Of a DNA stretch of 56,784 bases, positions 1 to 11,016 are shown one piece after another. The position numbers and the translations under genes are program-made. Under the pieces are notes generated by a model. That model worked only from the letters and a program-made list of their open reading frames with translations. It had not been told where the DNA came from and searched no databases. The number at the start of each line of letters is the position of its first letter. Within the stretch, counting starts at the first letter, position 1. Source of the stretch: Candidatus Zapsychrus exili (GTDB lineage Bacteria > Omnitrophota > Gorgyraeia > Zapsychrales > Zapsychraceae); contig JAVCCJ010000020.1 of assembly GCA_030765585.1 (NCBI GenBank), positions 1-56,784 on the forward strand. The letters are read 5' to 3'.

Positions 1-1577
<1,577 letters not shown>

Positions 1578-1638
1578 ATAAGAAGTGTTCTGGCTAGAAG
1601 ATTTATATTTTTTTATTTTGTACCAAAAAAATCAAACA

Positions 1639-2727
1639 CTATATTCTCATTGGTAACACTAAATACAGATAGTTTTCTAGGCGCATAACTGCGGGTTTAT
1701 CTGCCCCACCAAACTCTATTCCAATCTGCTGCTCTCCAACAACTTTTAAAAAATCAATTAAAAATTGAGGATTAAATCCCATCACAGCTTCTGGACCATC
1801 ATACTCTATCAAAATTTCTTCCCTTGATTCTCCAACATCAGGTGTTGTTTTAGAAACCACCAACTTATCATTAAAGATCTCAAACTTTATAGCTTGAAAA
1901 TCTGGTGTAGATAATAAATTAGCTCTTCTTATAGAAGAAAGAAGTTCTTTTGTGTTTACTTTAACTATGTTTTTAAATGGTTTTGGTATAACTTGATTAT
2001 AGTTGGGAAATTCTCCTTCAATTATACGTGTTGCAATAAGAACCCCATCAATATCAAATAAAATTTGATTAGCGCTAACAACAAAAGATACACTTCCTTC
2101 TGTTTTTAGGTTTTTTAGTATCTCATGAACTGCTTTTGTTGGAATAATAACAGCTATTTCTTTACCTATAGAGTTGACTATTTTGTTTTCACTTTTAGCT
2201 AATCTTCTGCCATCTGTTGCTACAAGCCGTATCATATCTCCGTTTATTTCAAAAAGAATGCCGTTTAAAACATATCTTGACTCTTCATGCGAAACAGAGA
2301 AACATGTCAAAGACAACATTTCTCTCAACATATCTTGCTCTATCTGAAAAACTTCTTTATCTTTAAACTCTGGAAATTTAGGAAACTCTTCTTTTGGTAA
2401 ACCTATTAGCTTGAATCTACAATTTCTACCTTCTATATCTATGTGGTTGTTTTTCTTGGCATTGATCAATATTTCATCAGGTGGCAATTCTTTAACTATG
2501 TCGTTAAACCTTTTTGCTGGAATAGTTATTGCCCCTTCTTCAAGGGTTTCCACAGGAATTTCACAAGATATACCAATGTCTAGGTCGGTTGCATTTAATT
2601 TTAATATATCCCCCTTCACCTCAAGTAATATATTAGAAAGTATTGGTAATGTTGTTTTTGATGACGCAACGTTTTGAACTGTCTGTATGCCTGCTACGAG
2701 AATATCTTTTTGTATTTTAAATTTCAT
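1639..2727 (-). CDS. dnaN: DNA polymerase III beta sliding clamp
   Basis: 362 aa; KRFNDIVKELP, ATDGRRLA, C-terminal YLVLPMRI. Confidence 0.96.
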   Translation of the reverse strand: MKFKIQKDILVAGIQTVQNVASSKTTLPILSNILLEVKGDILKLNATDLDIGISCEIPVETLEEGAITIPAKRFNDIVKELPPDEILINAKKNNHIDIEGRNCRFKLIGLPKEEFPKFPEFKDKEVFQIEQDMLREMLSLTCFSVSHEESRYVLNGILFEINGDMIRLVATDGRRLAKSENKIVNSIGKEIAVIIPTKAVHEILKNLKTEGSVSFVVSANQILFDIDGVLIATRIIEGEFPNYNQVIPKPFKNIVKVNTKELLSSIRRANLLSTPDFQAIKFEIFNDKLVVSKTTPDVGESREEILIEYDGPEAVMGFNPQFLIDFLKVVGEQQIGIEFGGADKPAVMRLENYLYLVLPMRI

Positions 2728-2879
2728 TTTATTAACAACCTTCCTTATCTATATAGTTAATTAAACTAGTAATCGTTGTAATAGGAGACCTTAAAACCTT
2801 TGAATAAAGATATAAGTTGTTGATATACAATGCTTTATTCAAAACAAAACCTGTTAATATGTGGTTAATCTAACATGCA

Positions 2880-4220
2880 TTACTGTTGTAATGTTGTGTT
2901 TAACTGGCTTATTGTGTTCTTTAGCCCAACGTCGCTTTCTAAAGCCTGTTCTATTTTTTTACAAGAATGTAAAACTGTTGTATGATCTTTGCCGCCAAAC
3001 GCATTGCCGATTTCAGGTAAAGAAAGGTTGGTCAGCTGTCTTGCAAGATGCATAGCAATCTGCCTTGCTAAAACAATGTTTTTATTTCTTCTTTTTGCTC
3101 TTATGTCAGCCAAAGACATATTAAAATGTTTTACAACTTCTTTTTGTACCATTTCAATTGTGATAATTTTTGCGGTTTCCTTAACCATATCTTTAAGGGT
3201 TGCTTTTGCCACATCAAGTGTTAGCGGCTTTTCTTCTAATAAAGCATATGCTGCAACGCGAATCAATGCTCCCTCTAACTCCCTTATGTTTGTTTTTATT
3301 TGTTCGGCTATAAAATAAATTATATCTTCTGGCATTTTAGTGGGTTCGTTCTCCATCTTTTTCTTTAAAATAGCTACTCTTGTCTCGAAGTCTGGCGGCT
3401 GAACATCTGCAATTAATCCCCATGCAAAGCGCGAACTTAAACGCTCTTCCAAATTAGCTATTTCTTTCGGAGGTCTATCTGATGTTAATATAATTTGTTT
3501 TCTATTGTCGTGCAGATTATTAAATGTATGAAAAAACTCCTCCTGTGTTGATTCTTTTCCGGCAATGAATTGTATATCGTCGATTAATAATACATCAATA
3601 TCTCTATATTTTTTTCTAAACTGTTGTGTTGATCGATGGCGAATAGCGTCGATTAACTCGTTTGTGAATTTTTCTGATGACATGTAGCAATGTTTGAGTT
3701 CCGGATGAAGCTCTCTAATTTTATGAGTTATTGCTTGAATTAAATGGGTTTTGCCTAAACCAACATTGCCATATAAAAGCAAAGGATTATATGCTTTTGC
3801 TGGAGATTCTGCAACAGCTAGGCTTGCAGCACAAGCAAATCTGTTAGACGAGCCTATGACAAAGTTTCCAAAAGTAAAGCGAGAATTTAAGCTGTTTGGG
3901 GATTTGCCAGTACCACTTTTTGTAAAGTCTTGTTCAAATTTTAATAGACGAGTTTTTGTTTCTTTTGGGAGGATGTTTGTGTTTACTAAAAATTCAACTT
4001 GGACGGGAAATTCTGCAAGTTTGCTCATTATCTCCACGATGAGGTCTTGATAATGCTCTATTATCCAGTTTTTAAAAAAATCATCTGGAGCATAAATAGC
4101 GAGCATATTATCTCTTGATTCTTTAACTTGTACGGTGGCAAACCAAGTTTCATAAGACGTTTGTCCAACCTTTTGTTGTATTTCTGTTTGGGCTTTTTGC
4201 CAGATGTCTGTAAGATTCAT
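2880..4220 (-). CDS. dnaA: Chromosomal replication initiator DnaA
   Basis: 446 aa; Walker A GNVGLGKTHL, Walker B VLLIDDIQF, C-terminal GGKDHTTVLHSCKKIE. Confidence 0.97.
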   Translation of the reverse strand: MNLTDIWQKAQTEIQQKVGQTSYETWFATVQVKESRDNMLAIYAPDDFFKNWIIEHYQDLIVEIMSKLAEFPVQVEFLVNTNILPKETKTRLLKFEQDFTKSGTGKSPNSLNSRFTFGNFVIGSSNRFACAASLAVAESPAKAYNPLLLYGNVGLGKTHLIQAITHKIRELHPELKHCYMSSEKFTNELIDAIRHRSTQQFRKKYRDIDVLLIDDIQFIAGKESTQEEFFHTFNNLHDNRKQIILTSDRPPKEIANLEERLSSRFAWGLIADVQPPDFETRVAILKKKMENEPTKMPEDIIYFIAEQIKTNIRELEGALIRVAAYALLEEKPLTLDVAKATLKDMVKETAKIITIEMVQKEVVKHFNMSLADIRAKRRNKNIVLARQIAMHLARQLTNLSLPEIGNAFGGKDHTTVLHSCKKIEQALESDVGLKNTISQLNTTLQQ

Positions 4221-4820
4221 ATTGATTAAGCTGTATTTCCTTATAGTATTGCCAATTGACTAGGATAACTCTAAGCTTGTAAATAGTTGAAAATAAAACA
4301 GTTAGAACATTTAAAATAACATATTAACAAGTTTTCCACAATGGCCATATGTTTTGTTGATCGATCTTGTTTATATAATGTACTTCTTGTAGGTTATTAT
4401 TTACAAACAATAAAATATTAATAAAAACAAAGAACAAAAAGATTTATTTTTATAATAGACATTCTTGCCGAGAAGACATTGTTTTAAAATTTAAATATTT
4501 TATTATAATAATATGCAATAAGATTTTTGCGCTACAAAAGTCTGTTGTGTAAAAAGTTTGATTATTATAACAAAGAATCTTTTTAATTCAAATCAAATTT
4601 TAAAAGAGCTGTAAACCCAACGGATTGTTTAGCTTTTGTTTATAAAATATTTGTTTGATATTAATTCAATATTGTTTGTTGCGTAGGCCTTCCCCTATTT
4701 TTATTATTCTTTCGACGATAAATTAAGAATACGCATAGTTTTTAAAAGGATGTAAGATTTAATTTCTAAACAGCCAAAATAACTTGACTAACAAAAGTCG
4801 TATGCTATAATTGACAAATT
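4221..4820. other. Candidate replication origin region (oriC)
   Basis: About 600 bp AT-rich region between divergent dnaA (-) and rpmH (+); gene orientation flips here; contains a DnaA-box-like TTTTCCACA near 4333. Confidence 0.5.
4784..4811 (+). promoter_or_regulatory. Sigma70-like promoter for rpmH (TTGACT-16-TATAAT)
   Basis: TTGACT 4784-4789, 16 bp spacer, TATAAT 4806-4811; start codon only 9 nt after the -10. Confidence 0.6.
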
Positions 4821-4958
4821 ATGAAAAAGAATTTAAAGACACCAACTAACATTAAAGGCAAAAGAGTTCATGGTTTTCGTAAAAGAATGGAAACTTCAAG
4901 TGGACAAGATGTCTTAAAAAGAAGGCGTGCCAAAGGCCGCGCAAAGCTTACTAAATAA
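4821..4958 (+). CDS. rpmH: 50S ribosomal protein L34
   Basis: 45 aa [45 protein letters not shown]; too short for the ORF track. Confidence 0.95.
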   Translation: MKKNLKTPTNIKGKRVHGFRKRMETSSGQDVLKRRRAKGRAKLTK

Positions 4959-5085
4959 TATTAGTATCTATATGACCCGGATTTTGTGCTATTAAAGTTC
5001 GGGTTCAATTAATTTAAGGCCTAAACACCTTTTTGTTTTAAGATATTAAGTATTTGTTGACAAGCGAAGCGTTGACTATATTGTT

Positions 5086-6699
5086 ATGGAAAAGAGATTA
5101 TTTTTAGCAATTATTTTGTCTGTTGCAATTTTGTATGTTTGGTCTGCAATGAACCCCAGACAGCAAGTAATTCAACCTCAAACCAATGTATCACAAGTTG
5201 TTGGTGTGCAAGAGGATATAGCTCTTGCTCCCTCCCCTTTTGTTAATTCACAAGAACCAGTTAAAGTACAGTCTAGTATTGCTCCTGTCGTTGAGAAAAT
5301 ATATATACTTGAAGCTAGTAAGCTTTTGGTAGAATTTTCTAATATTGGAGGCAAGCCTACAAAAGTGTTGATAAAAGATTATGACACAACTTTACCTATT
5401 AAGGATATCAATGGTTTGTCTGGGTATGAAAATGTTGAGTTTGCCGTAAGAGCCTCATCTGGCAATAAGATAGAATATGAATATAAGGACGATTTGATAG
5501 AGGTAATTAAATCGTATGAAATATTTGAAGATGAATATACTGTTAGGGCTAATGTTACTATAGAAAAACTTTCGGATATGTCCAATCTGAACGATATTGC
5601 AATCAATGCCTTTTCTTTGGATATGTCCAATCTGACCAGCAAGAAGCAAGACATCTCATCGTCTAGAGATAAATCTTTGTTTGAGTACATTGTTACTACT
5701 GACCAAGGTATATTTAGGAAGGCAAAAGCTTTTAAGTTCTCTGAAAAAGACAACAAGCAAGAGCAAGTGCAGGTTAATTGGTTTGGCTTTAGAAATAGAT
5801 ATTTTTGCGCGCTATTTCATCCTGAATATGTATCTTCTGGATATACTATAGAGAGCAAAGGTGACAAGACGTTACAATTGAGCCTATCATCTACTGGCGA
5901 TAACAGACAAAGAGTAGAGTTGGCTTCAACAATATATATTGGCCCTGAGAAATTGGATATATTAAAAGAATATGGCTTGGGCTTTGAGAAGATTAGAAGA
6001 TATTATAAGTTAGGACTTTTTGACTCTATTGCAAAGGTTATTAATACTGTTATAGCATTGTTGCATAAAATTGTTCCAAATTGGGGAATTTGTATCATAT
6101 TAGTTAGTTTTATTATATATTTTTCAATGTATCCGCTTACTATTAGAAGTTTGTCTTCTATGAAGAAAATGCAAGCTCTACAGCCAAAAATAAATGCTTT
6201 AAAGGAAAAACATAAGAATAGTCCTCAAAAAATGAATAAAGAAACAATGGAATTATATAAAGAGTATAAAATAAATCCATTGGGAGGATGCTTGCCAATG
6301 TTATTGCAAATGCCAGTTTTCATTGGTCTATATCAAGTTTTATGGAGATCAGTGTCTTTTAAGGGGGCGCATTTTCTATGGATTAAAGATTTATCACAAC
6401 CGGACAGATTGTTTATTTTGCCGTATAGTTTGCCTATTATTGGTAACGAAATCAATATCTTACCTTTATTAATGATGGTTGTTATGTTTTTTCAGCAGAA
6501 ATTTTCAACAAAGAATATGGCAACTACAGATCCAAGCCAGGCAGCACAGCAAAAAATGATGGCAACAATATTTCCTATATTTTTAGGTTTTATATTTTAT
6601 AAGTTTGCAAGTGGATTGGCGCTTTATTTTACCATGTTTTATTTGCTTTCTACATATACCCAGTGGAAGATGTCCAAAGATACAAAGGTTATTGCTTAA
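5086..6699 (+). CDS. yidC: Membrane protein insertase YidC
   Basis: 537 aa; NPLGGCLPMLLQMPVFIGLYQVLW and 60KD_IMP-type C-terminus. Confidence 0.95.
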   Translation: MEKRLFLAIILSVAILYVWSAMNPRQQVIQPQTNVSQVVGVQEDIALAPSPFVNSQEPVKVQSSIAPVVEKIYILEASKLLVEFSNIGGKPTKVLIKDYDTTLPIKDINGLSGYENVEFAVRASSGNKIEYEYKDDLIEVIKSYEIFEDEYTVRANVTIEKLSDMSNLNDIAINAFSLDMSNLTSKKQDISSSRDKSLFEYIVTTDQGIFRKAKAFKFSEKDNKQEQVQVNWFGFRNRYFCALFHPEYVSSGYTIESKGDKTLQLSLSSTGDNRQRVELASTIYIGPEKLDILKEYGLGFEKIRRYYKLGLFDSIAKVINTVIALLHKIVPNWGICIILVSFIIYFSMYPLTIRSLSSMKKMQALQPKINALKEKHKNSPQKMNKETMELYKEYKINPLGGCLPMLLQMPVFIGLYQVLWRSVSFKGAHFLWIKDLSQPDRLFILPYSLPIIGNEINILPLLMMVVMFFQQKFSTKNMATTDPSQAAQQKMMATIFPIFLGFIFYKFASGLALYFTMFYLLSTYTQWKMSKDTKVIA

Positions 6700-6700
6700 T

Positions 6701-6907
6701 ATGGCAGATCAAATGAAAAAAAGTATAGAAGTTGAAGGTAGTACTGTAGAAGAGGCTATTGGAAAGGCTCTTGGCATTCTTAATGTTTCTCGTGAAGATA
6801 TTGTTGTGAAGATAGTATGCGAAGAACAAAAGGGTTTATTTGGCATGGAAGGCGCAAAGCTAGCGAAGATTAAAGTTGCTTTAAAAGAAAATGACAAGAA
6901 TACTTGA
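6701..6907 (+). CDS. Jag N-terminal domain-only protein (no KH/R3H)
   Basis: In-frame start ATG 6701: MADQMKKSIEVEGSTVEEAIGKALGILNVSREDIVVKIVCEEQKGLFGMEGAKLAKIKVALKENDKNT. The ORF-track start at 6605 lies inside yidC and is unlikely. Confidence 0.75.
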   Translation: MADQMKKSIEVEGSTVEEAIGKALGILNVSREDIVVKIVCEEQKGLFGMEGAKLAKIKVALKENDKNT

Positions 6908-6953
6908 TTTTTGTCTATATTGCTAGTATAAAGATAGTAGGTTAAATATTGCA

Positions 6954-6969
6954 TGTTTCACGTGAAACA
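6954..6969. promoter_or_regulatory. parS site, exact consensus TGTTTCACGTGAAACA
   Basis: Perfect 16 bp palindrome upstream of parA. Confidence 0.95.
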
Positions 6970-6988
6970 TGTTTGATAAGTCTATTAG

Positions 6989-7004
6989 CGTTTCACGTGA
7001 AACG
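6989..7004. promoter_or_regulatory. Second parS-like site CGTTTCACGTGAAACG
   Basis: Perfect palindrome sharing the GTTTCACGTGAAAC core, 35 bp (start to start) from the first. Confidence 0.88.
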
Positions 7005-7030
7005 CATCCCTCAACTCATATTTATATAAT

Positions 7031-7846
7031 ATGTCTAAAATCATTTCAATTTGTAATCAAAAAGGTGGAACAGGCAAAACCACAACAACGGTTAACTTAG
7101 CTGCTGCTTTAGCAGAGCTAGGCAAGAAAGTACTGATTGTTGATACAGACCCTCAGGGCAACGCTACAAGTGGAGTGGGGGTTAACAAGAGCGAGCTAGA
7201 CAAGACAATATATGATGTCTTGCTCAATAAGACAAGCGCCGAAGAAGCTTTGATTCGCAATGTTTGTCCCAACTTAGATATTATCCCATGTAACATTAAT
7301 TTAACAGGAGCAGAGATTGAGCTTGTTGGAGCTATTTCTAGAGAGACGCGCCTTAAGAAAGCCTTAGAAGTTATTCAGGCTAATTATGATTATATCTTCA
7401 TAGATTCTCCGCCATCCTTAGGACTGCTAACATTAAATGCTCTTGTAGCAAGTCGTTCGATTATAGTTCCTATACAATGTGAGTTTTATGCTTTAGAGGG
7501 AGTATCACAGCTTTTAAATACTTTTCATTTGGTTAGGGAGGGACTTAATCAAGAGTTACAGATAGAGGGCATTTTGATGACGATGGCTGATTTTAGAACA
7601 AATCTCACCACAGAAGTTATTAATGAGATTAAGAATTATTTTAAAGATAAAGTTTATAATGCGATCATTCCTAGAAATATTCGTTTAAGTGAAGCGCCTA
7701 GTCATGGTAAGCCAATTATGGATTATGATAGTAACTCTATTGGTGCTCAGAAATATAGAGAGCTTGCCCGAGAGGTTGCTGGGATAGCAAATGATGATGC
7801 TAAGCCGTTGCAGTCCAACGATTTAGAGAAATCAGCCCAAGAATAA
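7031..7846 (+). CDS. parA: Chromosome partitioning ATPase ParA/Soj
   Basis: CNQKGGTGKTTTTVNLAAALA; 271 aa. Confidence 0.95.
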   Translation: MSKIISICNQKGGTGKTTTTVNLAAALAELGKKVLIVDTDPQGNATSGVGVNKSELDKTIYDVLLNKTSAEEALIRNVCPNLDIIPCNINLTGAEIELVGAISRETRLKKALEVIQANYDYIFIDSPPSLGLLTLNALVASRSIIVPIQCEFYALEGVSQLLNTFHLVREGLNQELQIEGILMTMADFRTNLTTEVINEIKNYFKDKVYNAIIPRNIRLSEAPSHGKPIMDYDSNSIGAQKYRELAREVAGIANDDAKPLQSNDLEKSAQE

Positions 7847-7870
7847 TAAGTCAATGATTAATAAAATATT

Positions 7871-7897
7871 ATTAATGTTCAATTAATGAACATTAAT
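7871..7897. repeat. Perfect 10 bp-arm inverted repeat between parA and parB
   Basis: ATTAATGTTC-AATTAAT-GAACATTAAT. Confidence 0.7.
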
Positions 7898-7910
7898 GGA
7901 GAAATATAAA

Positions 7911-8756
7911 ATGGACAAAAAAGCATTAGGCAAAGGACTTTCAGCTTTAATTCCTCAAAAAAAAGAAGTTGAGCATGATGGAGATATTTTATATATCGCA
8001 ACACGTCGCATAGAAGATAGTAATTTTCAGCCGAGAACAGATTACAATGATGACAAGTTAAATTCTCTTAAAGAGTCAATAAAAGAAAAAGGGATTTTAC
8101 AGCCTATACTTGTTCGTAGGCAAAATGATGGCTTTGAGGTTATTGCAGGAGAAAGACGTTTAAAAGCTGCTAGAGCGTTAAGCCTAGAGGAAATACCGGC
8201 AATTGTTCGCGATGTGACAGACAAAGAAGCTTTAGTTATTGCATTAATTGAAAACATTCAAAGAGAAGAGTTAAACCCAATTGAAGAAGCTGAGAGTTAT
8301 AAAAGATTAATTGATGAATTTCAGTATACACAAGAACAAATAGCAGTGTCTGTCGGAAAAGATAGATCAACTGTAAGCAATCTTCTTAGGCTTTTAAATC
8401 TTTCTGAAGAAATAAAAAAGGCAGTCGTACAAGGCTTGTTATCTGCTGGTCATGCTCGAACATTGTTAAGCATAGAATCGGATGAAGAAAGAGTTCTTAT
8501 TTATAATATAGCGGTAAAGAAAGAAATGTCTGTTCGAGAACTCGAGAACTTAATTAAGTCCAAAGCGCAAAGTGGGGCAAGGCGTGAAAGACAAGAAAAA
8601 ACAAAAGCGCAAGATATTCTTGCCGTAGAAGAAAGCCTTCAAAAATTACTTGGTACAAAAGTGCGTATTACGCCAAGTAAAAAAAGAGGTAAAATAGTTA
8701 TTGATTATTATTCTACAGAAGATTTAGATCGCATTGTCCGATCAATGATACAATGA
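7911..8756 (+). CDS. parB: Chromosome partitioning protein ParB
   Basis: MDKKALGKGLSALIPQKK...; GERRLKAARAL; start 7911 preferred (GGAG at 7898) over ORF-track 7896. Confidence 0.93.
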   Translation: MDKKALGKGLSALIPQKKEVEHDGDILYIATRRIEDSNFQPRTDYNDDKLNSLKESIKEKGILQPILVRRQNDGFEVIAGERRLKAARALSLEEIPAIVRDVTDKEALVIALIENIQREELNPIEEAESYKRLIDEFQYTQEQIAVSVGKDRSTVSNLLRLLNLSEEIKKAVVQGLLSAGHARTLLSIESDEERVLIYNIAVKKEMSVRELENLIKSKAQSGARRERQEKTKAQDILAVEESLQKLLGTKVRITPSKKRGKIVIDYYSTEDLDRIVRSMIQ

Positions 8757-9235
8757 AGCAACCAACCCTCGTTATTATTAAGCCCGACGCCATAAGAAAA
8801 CAATTAGCAGGAAAAGTTTTTTCTAAATTCTCTGTTGATTCTTTGGAAATTCTTGCCATTCGCATAGTCAAAACAACACAAAAATTAGTAGAAGAACATT
8901 ATAGGCATTTGAAGGATGCTCCATATTTTAAAAAATCTGTTTCGTCTTTACTAGGTACAACAAGGAAAGAGCGTAGTTTAATCGCAATGATTTTGTATGG
9001 AGAAGACTCTATAAAAAAATGTAGAGAAATTGCAGGAGCAACCAATCCTGAGGAGGCTAAACCCACTACGATAAGAGGTGCATACGGAAGAATAACTACG
9101 AATAATGTTTATGAAAATGTTGTGCATGTATCGTCGTCGGTAAAAGAATCTGAGAGAGAAATAAAATTGTGGTTTGGTGACGATAAAATAGTTTCTCAAT
9201 TGTATTCAAACAAACAAAAGATAAACAAAACATAA
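8753..9235 (+). CDS. ndk: Nucleoside diphosphate kinase
   Basis: TLVIIKPDAIRK, GATNPEEAKPTTIRGAYG, NVVHVSSS active-site His. Confidence 0.92.
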   Translation: MKQPTLVIIKPDAIRKQLAGKVFSKFSVDSLEILAIRIVKTTQKLVEEHYRHLKDAPYFKKSVSSLLGTTRKERSLIAMILYGEDSIKKCREIAGATNPEEAKPTTIRGAYGRITTNNVYENVVHVSSSVKESEREIKLWFGDDKIVSQLYSNKQKINKT

Positions 9236-9252
9236 TAATGGGGACACACAAT

Positions 9253-10074
9253 ATGATAAAAGGAATGACAGGCTACGGAAGTAGTGAAGCATCGGCAGGT
9301 AAAACAAAAGTAACAGTTGAAATAAAAAGTGTTAATCATCGTTATCTCGACATAAGTTATTATTTGCCCATAGGGTGGAGTTCTGCTGAAAGCAAAATAA
9401 AACAACTTTTGCAAAAAGACATTAAAAGAGGTCGAATAACAGTTTCTATAAGGATTATGCAAAAGCTCGCACACACTATTACGCTCAATAAAGAGGTAGT
9501 AAAACAACATTTAAAACATGCAAATTCGTTAAGTAGAGAATTTAAACTAAAGAACGATTTGTCTTTAACAGATATTATTAAGTTGCCCGGAGTGCTGGAA
9601 TCAAAGGAAGTTTTAATTTCCGAAGCTTCTCTATGGCCCGCTATATCTCAAAGCCTTAAAAAGTCTCTGTCTAGCTTAGTTACAATGAGAAAAAGAGAAG
9701 GAATAAGTTTGTCTGTTGACGTAGCGGATAAGTTAAAAAGAATGACAGCACAAGCAAAAAAGATAAAAGATAGAGCTACATCTGTTTTAAAAAGTCAAAA
9801 GAAGAAATTGACAATAGACGAGTTTAAGTCTTTTCAAAAAAGTTCTGACATAAATGAAGAGTTGTCACGCCTTGGTCATTATATAAGTGAGATGAAACTT
9901 TTGATTAAAAGTAAGATTGCCGTCGGAAAGAAGATAGATTTTGTTGCTCAAGAAATGCAAAGGGAAACAAATACAATAGGTTCAAAATTGCAGGATAAGG
10001 TTGTATCAAGCGCAGTTATTGCCTTAAAAAGCAAAATTGAAAAGATTAGAGAACAAGCTCAAAACATTGAATAA
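9253..10074 (+). CDS. YicC family endoribonuclease
   Basis: MIKGMTGYGSSEA...EIKSVNHRYLDISYYLP; C-terminal EMQRETNTIGSKLQD; start 9253 preferred over 9238. Confidence 0.9.
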   Translation: MIKGMTGYGSSEASAGKTKVTVEIKSVNHRYLDISYYLPIGWSSAESKIKQLLQKDIKRGRITVSIRIMQKLAHTITLNKEVVKQHLKHANSLSREFKLKNDLSLTDIIKLPGVLESKEVLISEASLWPAISQSLKKSLSSLVTMRKREGISLSVDVADKLKRMTAQAKKIKDRATSVLKSQKKKLTIDEFKSFQKSSDINEELSRLGHYISEMKLLIKSKIAVGKKIDFVAQEMQRETNTIGSKLQDKVVSSAVIALKSKIEKIREQAQNIE

Positions 10075-10077
10075 CTT

Positions 10078-10656
10078 ATGAAAAATAATACTCACGTTTT
10101 TGTTCTTTCTGGTCCTTCTGGGTCAGGAAAAACCACTCTTTATCAGAAGCTTTTTAAAAGTGGAAAATTAAGAAATAAGTTGGCCAAGTCTATCTCTGTT
10201 ACCACTAGAGCTAAGCGCAAGGGAGAGGTTGATGGTCGTGATTATATTTTTGTAAGCAAAAAAATGTTTGAATATAAAAAGCGCACAGAACATTTTGTTG
10301 AGTGGCAAAAAGTGTTTGATTATTACTATGGCACGCCAAAGAAAAATGTTAGAGATATTTTAAAGACAGGTAAAAGCGTATTATTGTGTATTGATGTAAA
10401 AGGAGCAAAGGTTGTATTTAAGAAACTTAAGTCTGCAGTTAGCATTTTTGTTAGGCCACCATCAGCTAAAGAATTGCAGAAAAGATTGCAAAAAAGGGCA
10501 ACAGATAAAAAGAAGGTTATTGATTTGCGCTTAAAAATTGCAAAACAAGAGATGAAAGAAGCGAGCAATTATCAGCATATTATTGTAAATGATAATTTTG
10601 CAAAGTGTTACAGTAAGCTTGAGGGTATCATTTTAGATAGTCTTAATAATAAATAG
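10078..10656 (+). CDS. gmk: Guanylate kinase
   Basis: VLSGPSGSGKTTLYQKL, SVTTRAKRKGEVDGRDYIFV. Confidence 0.93.
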   Translation: MKNNTHVFVLSGPSGSGKTTLYQKLFKSGKLRNKLAKSISVTTRAKRKGEVDGRDYIFVSKKMFEYKKRTEHFVEWQKVFDYYYGTPKKNVRDILKTGKSVLLCIDVKGAKVVFKKLKSAVSIFVRPPSAKELQKRLQKRATDKKKVIDLRLKIAKQEMKEASNYQHIIVNDNFAKCYSKLEGIILDSLNNK

Positions 10657-10692
10657 TATTATAACTTTAATATTAGGCTATAAATAAGTCTT

Positions 10693-10721
10693 TTGACAAA
10701 CTCGGCTACTTGTGATATATA
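10693..10721 (+). promoter_or_regulatory. Sigma70-like promoter (TTGACA-17-TATATA) upstream of rpoZ
   Basis: TTGACA 10693-10698; TGTGATATATATT -10 region. Confidence 0.6.
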
Positions 10722-10766
10722 TTATCCCTATTATATTTAGAATAAGTATTAAAGGAGCTAGATTTT

Positions 10767-11012
10767 ATGGAATATCAATCGTTAGAGAATATATTACCTA
10801 AGGCAGGCGGAAGTACCTACAGGCTTGTTCGTTTGGCATCAGCAAGGGCTTTAGAATTATCAGAAGGTAGAAAAAGCCTTGTTGAAACAACACCAACAGA
10901 AGCATTAACTACCATTGCTTTAAGAGAGATTTGTGAGGGTAAGGTCGTCGAAAAAAGCTCACTTGATGCTTTGGCAACACAAGAACCAGAAGAAAGTAAA
11001 CCAGAAGAATAA
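10767..11012 (+). CDS. rpoZ: RNA polymerase omega subunit
   Basis: 81 aa; YRLVRLASARALEL; gmk-rpoZ-coaBC order. Confidence 0.8.
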   Translation: MEYQSLENILPKAGGSTYRLVRLASARALELSEGRKSLVETTPTEALTTIALREICEGKVVEKSSLDALATQEPEESKPEE

Positions 11013-11016
11013 TATC

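Noticed and set aside
2411-4050. Plus-strand ORFs antisense to dnaN and dnaA
   Set aside because: Overlap highly conserved genes entirely; no independent motif or RBS support.
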